The position numbers and the translations under genes were made by a program. This document shows, piece by piece, positions 41,311 to 50,016 of a stretch of 64,000 bases of DNA (the stretch's first letter is position 1; each line of letters starts with the position of its first letter). The notes below the pieces were generated by a model. That model was not told the DNA's origin, ran no database searches, and was given only the letters and a program-made list of their open reading frames with translations. The DNA lies in assembly GCF_003050935.1 (NCBI RefSeq), contig NZ_QAOX01000003.1, positions 372,001-436,000 of the forward strand, written 5' to 3'. Origin of the DNA: Luteibacter sp. OK325 (GTDB taxonomy: Bacteria > Pseudomonadota > Gammaproteobacteria > Xanthomonadales > Rhodanobacteraceae).

Positions 41311-44300
41311 TCAAGGGCCATTGTCGACATCCGTCACTGCTCCATTGCTGTTCGCCGAGCACCCGTTCGCGTTGCATGCCTTCACGTAGAACGAGACCTG
41401 GGTGTTCACGCCCTGCGGAAATACCAACGCGGTCAGATTGGGACCGTTGTAGACAAGACCTCCTCCGCCCCCAACCCACGTCGCGGTTAGCTGATAGCTC
41501 GTCGCACCTGCCGAGGCATCCCACTTCGCGATGGCTTCCATCTTCCCGGGCGCGCGTGCCGTGAGGGCGGTCAGGTTCGCCGGAGGCGCTGGAAGCAACG
41601 CCACGGTCACGGCCACCGTCGCACTGAATGGGCCGCATCCGCCCGCGTTACATCCCTGCACGCGGTAGTAATAGGTGCCGTTCCCCTTTCCGCAGATGGG
41701 TAGCGCGCCGGAGCCATTGTTGGCGATAGTCACCCAGCCGGCTCCATTGGTGTTCTCCTGCATCACATAGGAGGTCATTCCGGCGAAACCGCCCCAATTG
41801 ACGGTATAGCAGCCATTCGAACTCGTCGCAGGCGCGGCGATGTTCGGCGCCTGCGACGGCGGGATGGTCACGGTCGAAGCCGCCACCGGGCTGTAAGGTC
41901 CGCATCCGTTGGCGTCGCAAGCCCTTGCTCGGTAGTAATAAACGCCGGTTGCACCCACACCGATGCTCGCGCTGGTCGCCGCACCGTTATAGACGGCGGC
42001 ATAGTTGACGTTGTTGGTACTCTGCTCGAGCGAGTAGCTCGTCGCATAGGTGGCCGCCGACCAGCTGATCCCCAGCACGCCGGTACTCGTCGCCGGCACA
42101 CTGATGGAGGCAGGCGCCGGTGGAACGTGCGCCACATGCACGGCCGCGCTGGCAACCCATACGCTGCAGCCGACGGCGTTGCAGGCATGGACCTGATACA
42201 CGTAGCTACCGTCCCCGGGGTTCGCAACGGAAGCAGTTGTCGCCGTCCCCGAATACACCGCCGTCCAGGTCCCCGAGTTGAGCTGCTGCTGGAGGTCATA
42301 CGACGTTGCGGTGGGCGGGCTCGACCATGTCACCGTGATCGACGCCAGGTTGCCGGCGACCGATGCGCTGACCGATGCCGGTGCCACCGGCGCGGAAGGC
42401 GGCGGCGCGACCACGGTCGTCGCTATCGCGCTCCATGCGCCGCATCCCCCGGCGTTACAGGCGTGAACCTGATAGTGATAGGTCGCGGCCGCGGTCTGTG
42501 TGATGGCCTTATTCAAGGCCGTCCCCGTGGTAATCGTTGTCCATGCGCTCCCGTCTGGCTCTTCCTGAAGCTCGTAGCCGGTGGTTGCCGGCGTAGCCGT
42601 CCAGGAAACCGTGTAGGCGGTCTTGGCCACGGCTGTGGCCGGCGCGGTCAGCGCGGGTGCGACAGGCACCAGTACGTTATTCGTGCGAGCAACCAGCTTC
42701 TTGCCGAGGTAGATGTAGTCCGTGCCGCTGTTCGCGACCGGATCAAATTGCCAGAGCAACTCGCCGTCGTGGGTGTACAGCGAGTAGGTGGTGACGCCAC
42801 TAACGACGGCCTTTACGCGACGACCTTCGGCGTCGTAGACATAGGTGTCCGTGCTGGCATTGATCGCCGTCATACGATCGGCTTTGTCGAACGTGTAGTG
42901 TTCGGGCCCATTCGTGGTGACGTTGCCGTGTGTGTCGTACACGAAAGCGCGAGAGACACCGCCCCCTCCTATGCTCGTGAGTTTGTTGGTGGCGTCATAG
43001 GTATAAGTATTCGTCTGCCCCCCGGAGGCGACGCTGACGAGGTTGTTGAGCGGGTCGTAGTTATAAGTGTCCGCGCCCCAAAGACCGCTGGCGGCTGTCG
43101 TCAGCCGGTTCAGTCCGTCGTACCCGAAGGTACGTGTGCGCTGCCCGCCCGCGATCAGGTCATCGAGCTCTGCGATGTTGGCATCCGCGTCGTACTTGAA
43201 GCCTTCGCTGAGGGTGAGGTTGCTTCCCTGGGAATACGAGAAGTCCTGCAGCAGGTTGCGTGCGTTACGCTCGGCCAGGTAATCGGCACCGTTGCCCAGT
43301 GTGAAGTGCAGCAGTTGGTCGTCGGGAAAATACGAAGCCGATGTCGCATAGTTGCCCGCCTGCGTCGGCCGACCCAAGGCATCCGGACTCAGCGGTACGG
43401 CCTTGCCGTCGGGATAGGTCACCGCAGCCACAACACCATTGATGTCATAGCCCACGCCCACCGGCCAGATGTACCCGTCCACCGACAGACTTTGTCCAGT
43501 CGACAGGTCGCGTTTGTTGTAGGTAAACAGCCATTGAACCTTCGCCGGGTCCGGGCCCGACGACTCGGTCAAGGGCTTTCCCGTCGGCGTGTAGCTGAAG
43601 TCAGCCTCGGGTGTGACGCCATCCCCATAGGTCACGCTGGTGAGGCGATTCACCATATCGTAGGTGCGCGTCACTATGTCGGCCGCCAGCGCCTGGTCGT
43701 AACCGCAGCCATCTTCAGTGACGTCCTGGCCCTTCGCACTCCAGGCGACGTTGTTGGCAGCGTCGTAGCTGGTCACCGTGCTCTTCGTCTCCGGCTCGTA
43801 CGAGCGGCAGACGCGTTTGAAGGGGTCATAGACCAACGTCTTGGTGAGCCCGCCCTGGGCGATGCTGGTCGGGTTGCCATACAGGTCACGGGCAATCGTT
43901 TGCGAGACGCCTTCGGGCGCCTGCACCAGGACTGCGTTCTTAAGCTCGGGCTCGTCGAACACCTGGTACGAGGTGGTTGTCGTGTTGTTCTTCGGGTCCG
44001 TCACCGACTTTCGCGCACCCGACAGGTAACTGGTCGTGGTGGTGAGGGCCGTCCCGTCTTCAGACGGCTGAATGGCCTGAATCGGGCGCGATAGCTCATC
44101 GTAGTTCGTGGTGATGCCGGTGGTTACCGCACCGTAGGGCTGCAAGCCGTCGACCGCGTAAGACTGAAACGTAACGTTGCCCTTCCAGTCGTGGACGGTC
44201 ACCGTGGTCGTCGGCAGGCCGCCATCACTGCTGCGATACCGCTGGCTGACCAGGGGACGCAGCAGGGAGTCGAAATAGGTGAGTTGCGTTTTGTCGCCCT

Positions 44301-46671
44301 GGGTGATGGTACGGCGCCAGTGGTTGGCATCTACGCCCGCCTCGGCACCCGACACATACGCATAGGCGAAAGTTTTTGGCGCCCATGCCACCGAATCGCC
44401 TGCGGGGTAGCTGATCTGCCCCAGCCGCCCGACTGAATCGTAGGTGTACGAGGTAGCGTTCCCATTCTGGTCCGTCACCGATGCCACTTCGCCGAACTCG
44501 TTCACACCGATGTGCTCGGTCGTCTGGTCCGGATGAGTCACCGTCGTGGGCAATCCTCGCTGGTAGGCACTCAAGGAGGTGGTGTGGTTCAGCGGATCAG
44601 TGAACGTCGCGAGTTGCCCCGCAGCGTCGTAGGTGTAACTCATCAGCGGCTGACCGAAGCGTGAGCGGCTCTGCAGCTGGTCGGCTCCCGCATACGTGTT
44701 GACGGATTCGGTCTCCGGGGCGGGAAGTGTCGGCGAGATGTTAGTCACCACCAAGGGAAGGCCAAGCACCCAGAAGGCTGGATCGTCGAGATAGGTTGTC
44801 GTCTCGACCATCGGCGTCTGGCCCGCGATCGAGTTAGAGCGCGTGATCTGCGTGGGATTGGCGAAGGCGTCGAACGCCTGTGCCGCCCAGACATAGGTGT
44901 CGCCCTCTTCCACCGTCGTCTTGGTGTTGACCGGCGTCAGTTGACCCATCTGATCCGAGTTGATGGCCAGGACCGCCGAGCGACCCAACATCTGCGGCCA
45001 AGGATAGTTCCACGTCCCATCTGCAGGCGGCAGACTGTACAAACTCGCTTCAGATCGGACCAATGCCGACGTATCGCCAGCCGTGTAGAAGTCGGTTTCC
45101 AGCAGCAGGCTTTCCGACGCGTCGAATTGATTGCTGAACGTGTAGCGCGTGGTGCGGTTGGACGGATCGACCATCTCGGTCGACACGGTCGTGGCGCACC
45201 CCGTGCACGGCGACCAGCTATCATTCGGCGACGAGTAGCTGTACGTCCACGTCTGCGTGCCGATGCCGGCGCCGCTCAGGGTCCGCTGGATGAGCGAGTT
45301 CGACTTGTACGCAGCAGGAAAGCGCAACTGAGGCGAGATGTTCGCATTCAGGCAGACCTTGGGCACGTTCGACCGCCCCCGGATGGTGCTCTGAAGCGTG
45401 AAGGTGCCTGTGACACCCGAAGGCTGCGTGATCGTGCCGGACGAGGTCACGGCATCCTGCGGCCTCAACGTGTAATCACACCCTGCGTTGCTGATGAGCG
45501 AGCCATCGCCAGGCAATGGTGCAAATCCCGCGAGGTGGAACTGCCACGAACTGCCGTCGGGGAGTGTGACGCTACTCAACCGGGGAATGACAGGATCGGT
45601 GACCGTGTCATAGGTGTATGTCCACGTCCGTGCAGCCGCACTCGTCGGCTGCACGGTGATGCTATGCACACGATATCCCGGCGGGTCGTAGTAGACACCA
45701 CCGGTATTCTTGAACGGGTTCTGCCAGGACTCGTATGTCAATGTGACCTGACGGCCGTCGCTACCGTCGACCTCGGTGAGATTGCCGTTGGCGTCGTACG
45801 TGTAGCTGACCGAATTGCCAAAGCGATCGACCACGCGAGAGGCCACCATCGTGGCTACGCGCCGGTGCAAGGCGCCACCACCGCCCTCGGCGATGCCGTC
45901 GGTCTTCTTGTACTGCAACACGTCCATGTAGTACTTCGTGCCATCTGGCGAGACAGCAATGAAACCCTCGCCTGGTTGTCCGTTCGTCGTCGCCGCCGTG
46001 CAACCCACGGCCCAGCGCGACTTGCTGAGCAATGGGAAATTGATGGCGTTGCCACTGGCATCCGTCATCGTAGGTACCTGGCCGTTGCCTGCATCCCTCG
46101 CGAGGAGATCCTGGCTTCCTTGCCCCGGAACGATCAGCTGATAGCCGTGCCACCAATCATCTGCGGGATAGGTGATCACCGTGCCCTTGAACGTGACGAA
46201 CTCGTCTGGCGGGCCACCGGACTCGCTGCAACGTTGCGCGTCGGTGATGAAAAACCATGGCGCATCGGGAGCGGGGTCTTCGTTAGCCGTGCTGCTCGCC
46301 GCCGACAATGTCTCGATACGTGGGGTCTCCAGCGACCAATCGACGAAGGCATTGTCGATGAAGTCGTAATAGACCGAATCGGGCGGCGTGTCCGCCGGAT
46401 GGAAGGAGCGCGTCAGGTCGATATCCGGGCCCTGACCCGAGAGCTTGATGTCGTTTTCCTCGAACGAGAGCCCGCCGTTGTACAGGCTGATGTTCTCGCC
46501 GAACGGGTGCTCACCGACGGGGTTGATGTCTTCGGACACCTTAATACGCTTCTGAAACTCGGTCTCTGGGGTGACCGCCGCCGACTGAGCGTGGCTTGGG
46601 GTAACACCAAGAACAACCAGCAACGCAAGCGCAAGCCGCGCTCGCCCCCAACGCAAATCGATCACCGACAT
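41311..46671 (-). CDS. Long exported RHS-repeat protein with five C-terminal fibronectin type III modules
   Basis: 1786 aa with a signal peptide (LALALLVVLGVTPSHAQ). The body has YD/RHS repeats (e.g. DAEGRRVKAVVSG, TYDATNKLTSIGG) up to IYLGKKLVARTNN, but no RHS core or toxin tip. Residues ~1327-1786 hold five FN3-like modules, each ending in a CNAxGCG-type cysteine motif (ACNAGGCGAWS, ACNAVGCSVWV, ACDANGCGPYS, GCNAGGCGPFS, ACNANGCSANS). The stop is followed one base later by the start of the short RHS-core gene. Probably the cocoon and surface-binding part of a two-piece toxin. Confidence 0.88.
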   Translation of the reverse strand: MSVIDLRWGRARLALALLVVLGVTPSHAQSAAVTPETEFQKRIKVSEDINPVGEHPFGENISLYNGGLSFEENDIKLSGQGPDIDLTRSFHPADTPPDSVYYDFIDNAFVDWSLETPRIETLSAASSTANEDPAPDAPWFFITDAQRCSESGGPPDEFVTFKGTVITYPADDWWHGYQLIVPGQGSQDLLARDAGNGQVPTMTDASGNAINFPLLSKSRWAVGCTAATTNGQPGEGFIAVSPDGTKYYMDVLQYKKTDGIAEGGGGALHRRVATMVASRVVDRFGNSVSYTYDANGNLTEVDGSDGRQVTLTYESWQNPFKNTGGVYYDPPGYRVHSITVQPTSAAARTWTYTYDTVTDPVIPRLSSVTLPDGSSWQFHLAGFAPLPGDGSLISNAGCDYTLRPQDAVTSSGTITQPSGVTGTFTLQSTIRGRSNVPKVCLNANISPQLRFPAAYKSNSLIQRTLSGAGIGTQTWTYSYSSPNDSWSPCTGCATTVSTEMVDPSNRTTRYTFSNQFDASESLLLETDFYTAGDTSALVRSEASLYSLPPADGTWNYPWPQMLGRSAVLAINSDQMGQLTPVNTKTTVEEGDTYVWAAQAFDAFANPTQITRSNSIAGQTPMVETTTYLDDPAFWVLGLPLVVTNISPTLPAPETESVNTYAGADQLQSRSRFGQPLMSYTYDAAGQLATFTDPLNHTTSLSAYQRGLPTTVTHPDQTTEHIGVNEFGEVASVTDQNGNATSYTYDSVGRLGQISYPAGDSVAWAPKTFAYAYVSGAEAGVDANHWRRTITQGDKTQLTYFDSLLRPLVSQRYRSSDGGLPTTTVTVHDWKGNVTFQSYAVDGLQPYGAVTTGITTNYDELSRPIQAIQPSEDGTALTTTTSYLSGARKSVTDPKNNTTTTSYQVFDEPELKNAVLVQAPEGVSQTIARDLYGNPTSIAQGGLTKTLVYDPFKRVCRSYEPETKSTVTSYDAANNVAWSAKGQDVTEDGCGYDQALAADIVTRTYDMVNRLTSVTYGDGVTPEADFSYTPTGKPLTESSGPDPAKVQWLFTYNKRDLSTGQSLSVDGYIWPVGVGYDINGVVAAVTYPDGKAVPLSPDALGRPTQAGNYATSASYFPDDQLLHFTLGNGADYLAERNARNLLQDFSYSQGSNLTLSEGFKYDADANIAELDDLIAGGQRTRTFGYDGLNRLTTAASGLWGADTYNYDPLNNLVSVASGGQTNTYTYDATNKLTSIGGGGVSRAFVYDTHGNVTTNGPEHYTFDKADRMTAINASTDTYVYDAEGRRVKAVVSGVTTYSLYTHDGELLWQFDPVANSGTDYIYLGKKLVARTNNVLVPVAPALTAPATAVAKTAYTVSWTATPATTGYELQEEPDGSAWTTITTGTALNKAITQTAAATYHYQVHACNAGGCGAWSAIATTVVAPPPSAPVAPASVSASVAGNLASITVTWSSPPTATSYDLQQQLNSGTWTAVYSGTATTASVANPGDGSYVYQVHACNAVGCSVWVASAAVHVAHVPPAPASISVPATSTGVLGISWSAATYATSYSLEQSTNNVNYAAVYNGAATSASIGVGATGVYYYRARACDANGCGPYSPVAASTVTIPPSQAPNIAAPATSSNGCYTVNWGGFAGMTSYVMQENTNGAGWVTIANNGSGALPICGKGNGTYYYRVQGCNAGGCGPFSATVAVTVALLPAPPANLTALTARAPGKMEAIAKWDASAGATSYQLTATWVGGGGGLVYNGPNLTALVFPQGVNTQVSFYVKACNANGCSANSNGAVTDVDNGP

Positions 46672-46784
46672 CCGTAGTCCCCTGCCTCGCCGATTGTCCG
46701 GACGGCAACGCCTTCGCGTCGCTCCGCCCGCCCCTGGCCGCGTGACTTGAGCGCGGCGGCGCTAGAATCCACGGCAGTTAATTA

Positions 46785-46902
46785 GAATCGCGTGAAAGCG
46801 ATTCGCAGCTTTATGCGGAAAGGGCGCATCATTCTTCGATGTACTGCCGTAAGCGCTGGCAGACGCGGGGACTCAAACTTCCGTTGTAGGTGGACACCTA
46901 CA
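46785..46902. promoter_or_regulatory. Inverted repeats between the RHS and copper operons
   Basis: Two symmetric sites in the 310-bp gap: GAATCGC-6-GCGATTC (46785-46804), nearer the RHS gene, and TGTAGGTG-GA-CACCTACA (46885-46902), nearer the efflux operon. Either could be an operator; I cannot assign regulators. Confidence 0.4.
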
Positions 46903-46939
46903 CGCCGTGGCGTAGTAGGCCTACGTTACCCGCCTTCGC

Positions 46940-46971
46940 TTGACCAGACCCCACTCCAGCTCGGCTAGAAT
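46940..46971 (+). promoter_or_regulatory. Candidate promoter of the copper/silver efflux operon
   Basis: TTGACC (46940-46945) and TAGAAT (46966-46971) are separated by 20 bp, the long spacing used by MerR/CueR-type activators. The first ATG lies only 9 bases after the -10, which would give a leaderless transcript or point to a later start codon. Confidence 0.45.
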
Positions 46972-46980
46972 GTCCCGCCT

Positions 46981-47394
46981 ATGCGCCCCCGCTTCCGCCT
47001 AAGCCGTCGCCGTCGAGCCCTCTCCATCGGGCTGGTGATGTTCTGCCTGCTATTCCAGCAGCTGGCGATGGCCGCCTACGTGTGCACCTTGCCGACGCAG
47101 CCGACCGCGATGGCGATGACTGGCGCGTGTGCAGATATGGCAATGAGTGCGCCAACGAGCCATGGCCCGTCGGCGCACGTCGCCGACCCGCGTTGCACGG
47201 AACACTGCGCCGACCACGCCTCGGCCATGCCCGACGCCCGCGTACCCACGCTGCCGCCGTTGTTTCTGCCCGCCGACTGGCCCGCCCTCAGCGTCACGAT
47301 GACCGATCGTCCGGAACGCGTGACCTTACCGGACGCGTCGCTGCTTCGCCCGGACCCACCGCCCTCGCTGCGGTTCTGCACTCTCCTGATCTAG
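46981..47394 (+). CDS. Small exported His/Met/Cys-rich protein at the head of the Cus operon
   Basis: 137 aa with a signal/anchor (SIGLVMFCLLFQQLAMAAYV). The mature part has MAMTGACADMAMSAPTSHGP and CTEHCADHASAM, rich in Met, His and Cys, fitting a periplasmic copper binder. The C-terminal part is Pro-rich. It stands first in the run leading to the TolC-like, adaptor and pump genes. No Shine-Dalgarno precedes the ATG. Family not known to me by name; metal binding is inferred from composition and context. Confidence 0.6.
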   Translation: MRPRFRLSRRRRALSIGLVMFCLLFQQLAMAAYVCTLPTQPTAMAMTGACADMAMSAPTSHGPSAHVADPRCTEHCADHASAMPDARVPTLPPLFLPADWPALSVTMTDRPERVTLPDASLLRPDPPPSLRFCTLLI

Positions 47395-47461
47395 ACCCCG
47401 ATCGCACGTCCCTCGTCGGCCGTGTGCGCACGGCCGTGTGTGTCTGCGATCGGAGATCACC

Positions 47462-48718
47462 ATGGTTTCGTCCAAGCGGCTCGTGGCCGCTCTCGTTCTT
47501 GCGCTAGTTCCCGTCGCGGCAGTCGCCGCGCCGCCGCCCGTGCTCACCCTTCAAGCCGCCGCCGACCAGGCCGTGGCACAGGCGCCGCTGCTCGAAGCGC
47601 GCCGCGCGCAGGCGGAGTCCGCCCGTCAGGAGGCGGCCCGGGCCGGCGCCCTGCCCGACCCGCAACTCACCTTCGGCATCGACAACCTGGCCACGCAAGG
47701 GCCCGGGGCATTCACCGCCGGCGGCGACGACATGACCATGCGTACGGTCGGCATCAGCCAGGCGTTGCCCTCACACGCCAAGCGCCAGGCCGAGCGCGCC
47801 ATGGGCCAGGCGCAGGCCGTGGAGGCGGGTGCCACCGAGGTGGCGACCTCCACCTCCATCCGGCAAACCGCCGCCGATGCGTGGGTCACCGCGTGGGGTA
47901 CGCAGCAAGAAATCGCCATGCTCCGCGCCCTGCGCTCCGCCTGGAACCAGGACATCGACGCTGCGACAGCGCGGCTACGCGGCGCATCCGGTAGCGCGGC
48001 GGATGTCCTTGCCGCGCGGATGGAAGCGCTGGATCTGGACAACCGTCTCGACGAGGCGACAGCGCAGGAAGCGCAGGCGCGGGTGAGTCTTTCTCGCTGG
48101 GTCGACACGGCGAACGATGCGCCGCTGGCCGATCCGCCGGACTTCACCGTGCTCCCGTTCGATGAGTCGAGCCTGCTCGCTCGTGTCGACGCGCAAGGTG
48201 CCTTACTGGCGTGGCCCGCACGCGAGGATGCCGCGGCCGCGGCACTCACCGCCGCGCAAGCCGACAAACGCCCCGCCTGGAATCTCGGCGTGAGCTACGG
48301 CTCGCGTGTTCGTGGCCTGTCCGACATGGTCTCCTTGCAGGTGGGCGTCAGCCTGCCGCTGTTTACACGTAACCGACAGGACCGCGGCATCGCCGCGCGC
48401 GCGGCAGATCTGGATGCGGTGCGCTTCGAACACGCGGATGCGAGACGCGCGCAGATCGAAGCCATCCAGCGCGCCTGGTCGCAATGGGAAGCGTGGGGTG
48501 CGCAAGTGCGACGCCACCGCGACGTGCTCCTGCCACTCGCCCGCGATCGTGTCGCGCTGGCCCTGGCCGCCTACCGCGGCGGTGGCGACATCGCACCGCT
48601 ACTCAGCGCTCGCCGCGACGAACTCGCCCACCACGCCGACTACGCACGCATGCAAGCCGAGTACGGCCGCGCGTGGGCGGCCCTGGCTTACCTCATTCCC
48701 GCCGGAGCTGACCGATGA
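47462..48718 (+). CDS. TolC-family outer membrane channel of the Cus-type efflux system
   Basis: 418 aa, start behind GGAGATCACC. Signal peptide (LVAALVLALVPVAAVAAP), then the two helical hairpins of an outer-membrane efflux protein (QAAADQAVAQAPLLEARRAQ; ARRAQIEAIQRAWSQWEAWG). It makes the outer-membrane exit of the CusCBA-like pump. Its stop overlaps the adaptor start in ATGA. Sequence is too divergent to call cusC by identity, so the symbol is left out. Confidence 0.85.
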   Translation: MVSSKRLVAALVLALVPVAAVAAPPPVLTLQAAADQAVAQAPLLEARRAQAESARQEAARAGALPDPQLTFGIDNLATQGPGAFTAGGDDMTMRTVGISQALPSHAKRQAERAMGQAQAVEAGATEVATSTSIRQTAADAWVTAWGTQQEIAMLRALRSAWNQDIDAATARLRGASGSAADVLAARMEALDLDNRLDEATAQEAQARVSLSRWVDTANDAPLADPPDFTVLPFDESSLLARVDAQGALLAWPAREDAAAAALTAAQADKRPAWNLGVSYGSRVRGLSDMVSLQVGVSLPLFTRNRQDRGIAARAADLDAVRFEHADARRAQIEAIQRAWSQWEAWGAQVRRHRDVLLPLARDRVALALAAYRGGGDIAPLLSARRDELAHHADYARMQAEYGRAWAALAYLIPAGADR

Positions 48719-50016
48719 ACCGCCCTGCCCGTATGACCCTCGGCGCGGTGCTCGTCGCCGTGCTCGCGATCGCTGCCTATCTCGTCGGTCGCCACAACGC
48801 GACACCACCCGAAACCGCTCCGATGCACGCCACCACGAAGACCCCAACCAAGCCCGTCCGCTACTGGTACGACCCCATGGTCCCCCAGCAGCACTTCGAC
48901 CATCCCGGCTTGTCGCCCATGGGCATGGAGATGGTGCCCAAGGTCGACGACGCGGGCACACCATCGGGCGGCGTCCGCATCGACGCGGCAACGGTGCAGA
49001 ACCTGGGACTGCGCACGGCCCTCGTCGAGCGACGCAGCCTGGCGTCGGCGGTGGACGTGCCCGGCAACGTGACGTGGGACATCCGTCAGGCGGTCACGGT
49101 GAGTGCGCGTGTCGACGGCATTGTCCAACGGCTGGATGTGCGCGCACCGTACACAGCGGTGACGAAGGGTGCGCCCTTACTCGCGCTTCTCGCGCCACAG
49201 TGGCGCAGTGCACTGGCCGAAGCCGAAGCGCTGCGTCACGTGCAATCGCCTGACGCACAGTCGTTGCGCGAGGCGTCGCAAGCACGCTTGCAGGTGCTCG
49301 GCCTGTCCGCGGCGGACGGCGTGATCTCTCGTGGCGATGGCGCAGCGATTCGTGTAAGCGCTCCGATCACCGGCACCGTCACCACGCTCGACGTCCGCGA
49401 GGGCCAGCGCGTAAATGCCGGGCAGACGCTGATGACGATCAACGGCCTGAGCTCGGTCTGGGTCGAAGCTGCCGTGCCACAGGGACAAACGTCGGCGATT
49501 CGTCCAGGTACGCCGGTCACCGTGCGTGTCGATGCGTGGCCGGGCCGCGTGTTTAACGGCCAGGTCGAGACCTTGCTGCCGGACATCGACAACGCCACAC
49601 GCACGCAGCGTGCACGGATCGTGCTGGGCAATCCCGATGGCGCGCTCGCGCCGGGCATGTTTGCGCATGTCGCGCTGAGTCCCGCCTCGGCGGCTGAAGT
49701 CATCGTCGTGCCTGATGAGGCCTTGATCGCTGATGGCGAGAATGCACGCGTCATCGTGGCCGAGGGTGAGGGTCATTTCCGTGCGGCGACGGTGACGCCG
49801 GGCCGTAGCAGCGGCGGCATGACGGAGATCCACAGCGGACTGGAGGTTGGCCAACGCATCGTCGTCTCCGGCCAGTTCCTGATCGACTCGGAAGCCAATC
49901 TCTCAGGCGCGCTCGATCGGCTTAACGAATCCAACCCTCCGTCGCCCGCCACTTCAGTGCCAGCAGAACCGAGCACCACGGCCATGCCCGGCATGTCGAT
50001 GGAGCAGCACCCATGA
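48715..50016 (+). CDS. cusB: Cus/Czc-type RND efflux periplasmic adaptor with heavy-metal binding domain
   Basis: 433 aa. N-terminal membrane anchor ([16 protein letters not shown]), then the heavy-metal binding motif [23 protein letters not shown] near residues 43-72. The membrane-fusion-protein barrel and hairpin follow ([40 protein letters not shown]). It links pump and channel and hands Cu(I)/Ag(I) to the pump. Overlaps both neighbours by 4 bp, so tightly coupled. The C-terminal tail is Met-rich (MPGMSMEQH). Confidence 0.9.
   Translation: MNRPARMTLGAVLVAVLAIAAYLVGRHNATPPETAPMHATTKTPTKPVRYWYDPMVPQQHFDHPGLSPMGMEMVPKVDDAGTPSGGVRIDAATVQNLGLRTALVERRSLASAVDVPGNVTWDIRQAVTVSARVDGIVQRLDVRAPYTAVTKGAPLLALLAPQWRSALAEAEALRHVQSPDAQSLREASQARLQVLGLSAADGVISRGDGAAIRVSAPITGTVTTLDVREGQRVNAGQTLMTINGLSSVWVEAAVPQGQTSAIRPGTPVTVRVDAWPGRVFNGQVETLLPDIDNATRTQRARIVLGNPDGALAPGMFAHVALSPASAAEVIVVPDEALIADGENARVIVAEGEGHFRAATVTPGRSSGGMTEIHSGLEVGQRIVVSGQFLIDSEANLSGALDRLNESNPPSPATSVPAEPSTTAMPGMSMEQHP

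Noticed and set aside
42127-44094. Plus-strand frame of about 655 codons opposite the second RHS gene
   Set aside because: Shadow frame; Arg/Val/Gly-rich composition follows from the repeats on the real strand.
44941-46677. Long plus-strand frame opposite the long RHS gene
   Set aside because: Antisense shadow of RHS repeats; no start context or domain.
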